NCBI GenBank assembly: GCA_009786975.1
Contig: WRGX01000216.1
Coordinates: forward strand, 1-36,448
Length of the DNA: 36,448 bases
Source: Defluviitaleaceae bacterium
Lineage (GTDB): Bacteria; Bacillota; Clostridia; Lachnospirales; WQUN01
Reading direction: 5' to 3'
Made by a program: the position numbers and the translations under genes. Below, piece by piece: positions 32,642 through 36,448 of the stretch (position 1 is its first letter; each line of letters begins with the position of its first letter). The notes beneath the pieces were generated by a model, which was given only the letters and a program-made list of their open reading frames with translations, was not told where the DNA came from and made no database searches.

Positions 32642-35572
32642 TTATTCTATCCCAAATTCCCGACGTTTTGCGCGCAGTTCGTCGTTTATGCGGCGCGTTG
32701 CGTCGGTTAAGGCGTCGCGGGGGCTCATGTTTACGCTGTCAAGCTCCACCACGGTGAAAAACGCATTACGCACTTGACGCGGCGTGAAATATCCGCCCGG
32801 TACCTCGGGAATGCCTCTTACATGTTCAAATTGCGCAAGAAGTTGCCTGTAGTCTTGAACGGGCCACGGCATTTGGCCAAAGGCCTCGAGATTCGCGGTT
32901 GGGTGACGCGCCGCCGAACCCATCAGGGATTCCATTTCGCGACCGAAGCGCGTTTGCGTTTCCGCAGAGGTCCACCACTTCATAAATTCCCAAGCGGCAT
33001 CGGGGTCGCTTACTTCATCAAGCATCATTACGCCGGAACCTCCGGCGGCAACGGCGCGATTTATCGAGTCGTCGGGCTGAACCGTTCCGGGGACGGGCCT
33101 AAAGCCCCACAGGCCCCGAATTTCCGGCGCGAAAACGTGAAGCATATTATAGAAGGAATAGTCCACAATCGCCAGCGGCATTTCGCCTTGACGGAAGCGG
33201 TTGGGGAAGTCAAATTCTCTGTCGAGGTCGTATTCCGTGAAAAAGCGGGTGAATTCGCGAAAGGCGTTAAGGGCGACGCCGCTGTCTAAGGTCGAAAGGG
33301 AGCCGTCTTCATTATAGAATTCTCCGCCGGCTTGATACAGGAACATCGCAAAAGCCCCGAGGGGCTGGTCCCCAACCAAAATTCCGAAGTCCATGTGATT
33401 TATCGCCAAGGTTTCGATGGCGATACTTACTTCGGCCCATGTCTCCGGCGGCTCGAGGTCGATTTCATTCAAAATATCCCTGCGGTAAAACAGCATCGGG
33501 AACGTTATCGTTTCGGGCAGGGCGTAAACAGCTCCGCCAAAGGAGTACGGAACCATTGCTGCCGGCGGGAAACGTTGCGTCACTTCTTCAAAGTCCGCAA
33601 AAGTCGTGAGGTCGCGAATCGCGCCGCGCACACCAAAGTCCATCGGCACATTGTTGCCCACGGTCAGCGCGACGTCGGGGCCCTGCCCCGTTACGGTCGC
33701 GGGCAGAAGCGTTCCCATATCCACAAGCATCAGCGTGACGTCGATGCCCGTATGCGGGGTAAATGTTTCGTCAATCATATTGCGAATAATATTCGCTTGG
33801 TCGCGACCCGTGCCGACCCATACTTCTATGCCGACTCCTGCGCCTATCGTGTTGTAATCTATAATGAAGGACCAAATCAGCGAAAGGATTTCGTGCCAAA
33901 TTTGACGCCACCATCTCGACCCGTTGTCCGGTTCGGGCGCGTCGTGGGGGAGGATATAAATTGCGTCAACGGAAAGCATTTGTTCGCGCACGATTATTAG
34001 CCATGTGCCGAGGGAGCCGACGCCTTGTCTGTATTGCGACAAACGATTCGGCACTTCTTCGACGTCGTTGTACAGAATTGCCAAAACCGTCGAAAGGTTG
34101 CGAATCATAGAGTCTCTGTCGCCGCGCCCGACTGCCATTTCCGAAAGGCCTTCGAACACGCGGTCCAGCCTTTCGCGTTCGTCGCGCAGGGCTTGCTCGA
34201 GGTGCGGCAGGCGGCGGCCGATTTGGTAATCACGGGCGGATTCGGGAGCGGTTCCCGTTATCATTACGATTTGGCGATACAACGAGTTTAAGTGAAGCAT
34301 GGATTCTTGAATTTCGCGGACGTATTCGGCATATCCGCCCAGCACCGCCTCCATACGAATTGTATGCGTTCCGGCGGGCAGCCAAAACATGAAGGGGTTG
34401 TCGTTATTATCGCTTAAAGTGTCCACTCGCCAGCCGTTATCGAACCCGAAGGCGATGGCTTCCATTTCGGAGAAGGGAACTTCGCCGTTTATCGAGATGC
34501 GGCGGAAGGAATTCGCGCCTCTGTGGTAGTGTTGGCGTACGTTTAGGGCGATATTGTACAGCCCGTCCGTCGGGACTTCGAAGTCCCATTCAATCCATGC
34601 GCCCGGCTCGGACCACGCGCTTCCGCCGATTGAGTTTACGCGTATGTAACGCGCGCTGTAGGGGTAGACGCCGGGGCCGGAATTATCGGCTTGCGGCGCG
34701 AGAAGCGGCGAAGATTTGCGGGCCGCGTCCTGCCCTTCGATGCGAATTACTTCGACTTGCGAGACGCTTGGGCGCGCAAGCGCGGCTTGGGCGGCGGAAA
34801 CTTCCGCGTAGGGACGCACCTCCGGTGCTTGATGCACGCGAATTTGACGAATCACCATCGGTTCGCGCTGTGAAAAGAAACCGATTGTGTTTCGCCCTGC
34901 CTGAAAGTAAAATGAAAGCGGCTCGTTAAACGAGCCCATATTGTCGCGAATTAAAGCCTCGTTCCATGAATGTTCTTCCACTTGAACGGGGCGACGGTCG
35001 TTGCCTTGCTCGTCGCGTTGGATATAGTCCAGTTGGTTTACCCAGATGCGCGGGAGTTCGACGGGATTCGCCTCTATGAAGGGCTTTTCGCCGTTGATAA
35101 CAACAGCGCGTTGGATGCCCGAACTTCTTCCCGCGACGGTGTAGTACAGCACGGAAATATTGTAAAGTCCGGCTTCGGACACGTAGAAATCCCATTCGAT
35201 TAAGCCTGTTTCGTCCGTCCAAACCGACGTGCCGGGCATATCCTCAAAATTTTCGCCGTCGAAGTTTTCAAAATAATACATATCCATACCCGCGACAACG
35301 GAAAAATCTCCCGCTTCTATTATATACTCGGCGTCGGGACGCGGGGTGGCTCGGTGAGTTTCCCTGAATTCCTCAAAACTGTCGTGGACTCCGAAGGCGT
35401 TTAGCATGGCGAGGTGGTATTGCATTATTTCGGCTTCGGTTTGGGCTTCCGGTCGGGCTTCGGTTTCCGCTCGGACTTCGGTCGGCGCGATTGGGGCTAT
35501 GCCCGAAAACACAAAAGTAAATGCTAAAAAAAAGCACAACAATTTTCGTGCGCTTATCTTCATTTTCATCAT
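32642..35572 (-). CDS. Large solute-binding protein with two N-terminal CBM-like modules
   Basis: Sec signal; duplicated module (IEWDFYVSEAGLYNISVLYY...VVINGEKPF and IEWDFEVPTDGLYNIALNVRQ...ISINGEVPF); C-terminal SBP region VAAGGSGVMMLDEVSDPDAAWEFMKWWTSAETQTRFGREMESLMG. Confidence 0.85.
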   Translation of the reverse strand: MMKMKISARKLLCFFLAFTFVFSGIAPIAPTEVRAETEARPEAQTEAEIMQYHLAMLNAFGVHDSFEEFRETHRATPRPDAEYIIEAGDFSVVAGMDMYYFENFDGENFEDMPGTSVWTDETGLIEWDFYVSEAGLYNISVLYYTVAGRSSGIQRAVVINGEKPFIEANPVELPRIWVNQLDYIQRDEQGNDRRPVQVEEHSWNEALIRDNMGSFNEPLSFYFQAGRNTIGFFSQREPMVIRQIRVHQAPEVRPYAEVSAAQAALARPSVSQVEVIRIEGQDAARKSSPLLAPQADNSGPGVYPYSARYIRVNSIGGSAWSEPGAWIEWDFEVPTDGLYNIALNVRQHYHRGANSFRRISINGEVPFSEMEAIAFGFDNGWRVDTLSDNNDNPFMFWLPAGTHTIRMEAVLGGYAEYVREIQESMLHLNSLYRQIVMITGTAPESARDYQIGRRLPHLEQALRDERERLDRVFEGLSEMAVGRGDRDSMIRNLSTVLAILYNDVEEVPNRLSQYRQGVGSLGTWLIIVREQMLSVDAIYILPHDAPEPDNGSRWWRQIWHEILSLIWSFIIDYNTIGAGVGIEVWVGTGRDQANIIRNMIDETFTPHTGIDVTLMLVDMGTLLPATVTGQGPDVALTVGNNVPMDFGVRGAIRDLTTFADFEEVTQRFPPAAMVPYSFGGAVYALPETITFPMLFYRRDILNEIDLEPPETWAEVSIAIETLAINHMDFGILVGDQPLGAFAMFLYQAGGEFYNEDGSLSTLDSGVALNAFREFTRFFTEYDLDREFDFPNRFRQGEMPLAIVDYSFYNMLHVFAPEIRGLWGFRPVPGTVQPDDSINRAVAAGGSGVMMLDEVSDPDAAWEFMKWWTSAETQTRFGREMESLMGSAARHPTANLEAFGQMPWPVQDYRQLLAQFEHVRGIPEVPGGYFTPRQVRNAFFTVVELDSVNMSPRDALTDATRRINDELRAKRREFGIE

Positions 35573-35680
35573 CCTTTCCCCACGTGTTCCCCATCTTAAT
35601 ATGAAACATATAAAAATACAAGATTATTTATGTTTTTTTTATATTGAATCAATAGAAGCAATTTGCGTCGATTTGCGGAG

Positions 35681-36448
35681 TCAATTTGCGGAACAATCCG
35701 AAACACCGCGCACAATCCGCGGCAGACCTGCGTAATCGCTTGAAATTTCTACATCGCTGAAGCCCTCGTCGCGCAGTAAATCCGCAACTTCGACCGGTCC
35801 GATTTCGAAAAACAACGCCCCGCCTTCGCGCAGGGCATTTTTTGCTTGGGGGATTAAACGGCGATAGAGGTCGAGTCCGTCGGGGCCGCCGTTTAGGGCG
35901 AGATGTGGCTCGTGGTCGCGGACGGAGGGGGATAGGGTTTGCATTTCGGCGGCGGTGATGTATGGCGGGTTTGAGATGATTATGTCGAATTTTTCGTCGG
36001 CGGAAGGCATGTTCGGCTTCGAAGGCATGTGTCTTTTTTGTGGGCCGGGAAATTGCTTCCGGCTTCGAGGGAATGTGCCGACTTCGACACATGTCCCCGG
36101 TGTCCAGTGCGCGCTTGGCGCGCTTTTTTGAAAAATGTTATCGCTTATGAGGTCGGATTCGATAAATTTCACGCGCGCGGAAAGCCCCAGTTTTTCCGCA
36201 TTTTTTTTCGCAAGCGCGAGGGCGTCGGGGGAAATGTCGGTTGCGGTGATTTCGGCGCGGTCGCCCAAAACATGCGCAAGTGCGAGGGCGATACAGCCGC
36301 TTCCGGTGCAAACGTCGAGTATGCGCAGGGGTGTGTTTTTTTGTGCGTGAAAATCGAGTCGGCGAGTGTGACTCGCCGACTCGATTTTATTTTTGGCAGG
36401 GAAACTGCTTCCGGCTTCGAGGGAACGCGGCGATTCCGACACATGTCC
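35681..36448 (-). CDS. prmC: Peptide chain release factor N5-glutamine methyltransferase (3' part; continues past window) with in-frame repeat insertions
   Basis: LRILDVCTGSGCIALALAHVLG...FDIIISNPPYITAAEMQTLSPSVRDHEPHLALNGGPDGLDLYRRLI is the PrmC/HemK signature. Confidence 0.92.
   Translation of the reverse strand, partial: GHVSESPRSLEAGSSFPAKNKIESASHTRRLDFHAQKNTPLRILDVCTGSGCIALALAHVLGDRAEITATDISPDALALAKKNAEKLGLSARVKFIESDLISDNIFQKSAPSAHWTPGTCVEVGTFPRSRKQFPGPQKRHMPSKPNMPSADEKFDIIISNPPYITAAEMQTLSPSVRDHEPHLALNGGPDGLDLYRRLIPQAKNALREGGALFFEIGPVEVADLLRDEGFSDVEISSDYAGLPRIVRGVSDCSAN
36044..36128 (+). repeat. Palindromic repeat M1+M2 in frame inside prmC
   Basis: ccgggaaattgcttccggcttcgagggaatgtgccgacttcgacacatgtccccggtgtccagtgcgcgcttggcgcgctttttt; translates SAPSAHWTPGTCVEVGTFPRSRKQFPGPQK. 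Confidence 0.95.
36350..36388. repeat. M4 palindromic hairpin in frame inside prmC
   Basis: aaaatcgagtcggcgagtgtgactcgccgactcgatttt; translates KIESASHTRRLDF. Confidence 0.9.
36396..36448 (+). repeat. Palindromic repeat M1 copy in frame inside prmC (runs off window)
   Basis: cagggaaactgcttccggcttcgagggaacgcggcgattccgacacatgtcc; translates HVSESPRSLEAGSSFPAKNK. Confidence 0.9.

Noticed and set aside
1-36448. Phage, defence (RM, CBASS, toxin-antitoxin) or biosynthetic cluster
   Set aside because: No integrase, nuclease, methylase (other than PrmC), NRPS/PKS or toxin-like ORFs were recognised; no rRNA or tRNA seen.

Overview
Clostridia/Firmicutes-like chromosomal window: it carries an alpha/beta SASP, a RemA-type protein, and the yicC-remA-gmk-rpoZ-priA-def-fmt and argR-recN blocks. 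It also holds PBP1A, an OGG-type DNA glycosylase, the 3' part of prmC, and a ~16 kb minus-strand glycan-uptake locus (two ABC importer permease pairs, two solute-binding proteins, NHL/TPR, YIP1, DUF5696-like, acidic-stalk surface protein, GH5 cellulase). The most striking signal is not a gene. It is a dispersed, modular, hairpin-rich ~90 bp repeat family with about 17 recognisable copies. Copies sit both (i) between genes as terminator-like arrays and (ii) in frame inside conserved housekeeping genes (priA, fmt, recN, ogg twice, prmC twice, and a small DUF-like gene). All clear intragenic copies have the same orientation relative to their gene, the one that lacks the 3' T-tract and is free of stops in all three frames. 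This resembles Rickettsia palindromic elements (RPEs) but in a spore-former. A second family is a ~75 bp leader element/uORF ('KNxxxERGR...') immediately upstream of yicC, ogg and (twice) the cellulase. Other observations: a DacF-like protein lacking all three penicilloyl-transferase motifs, a foldback MITE, and several tandem duplications in 5' regions. All family names are from reading the sequence; no searches were run.
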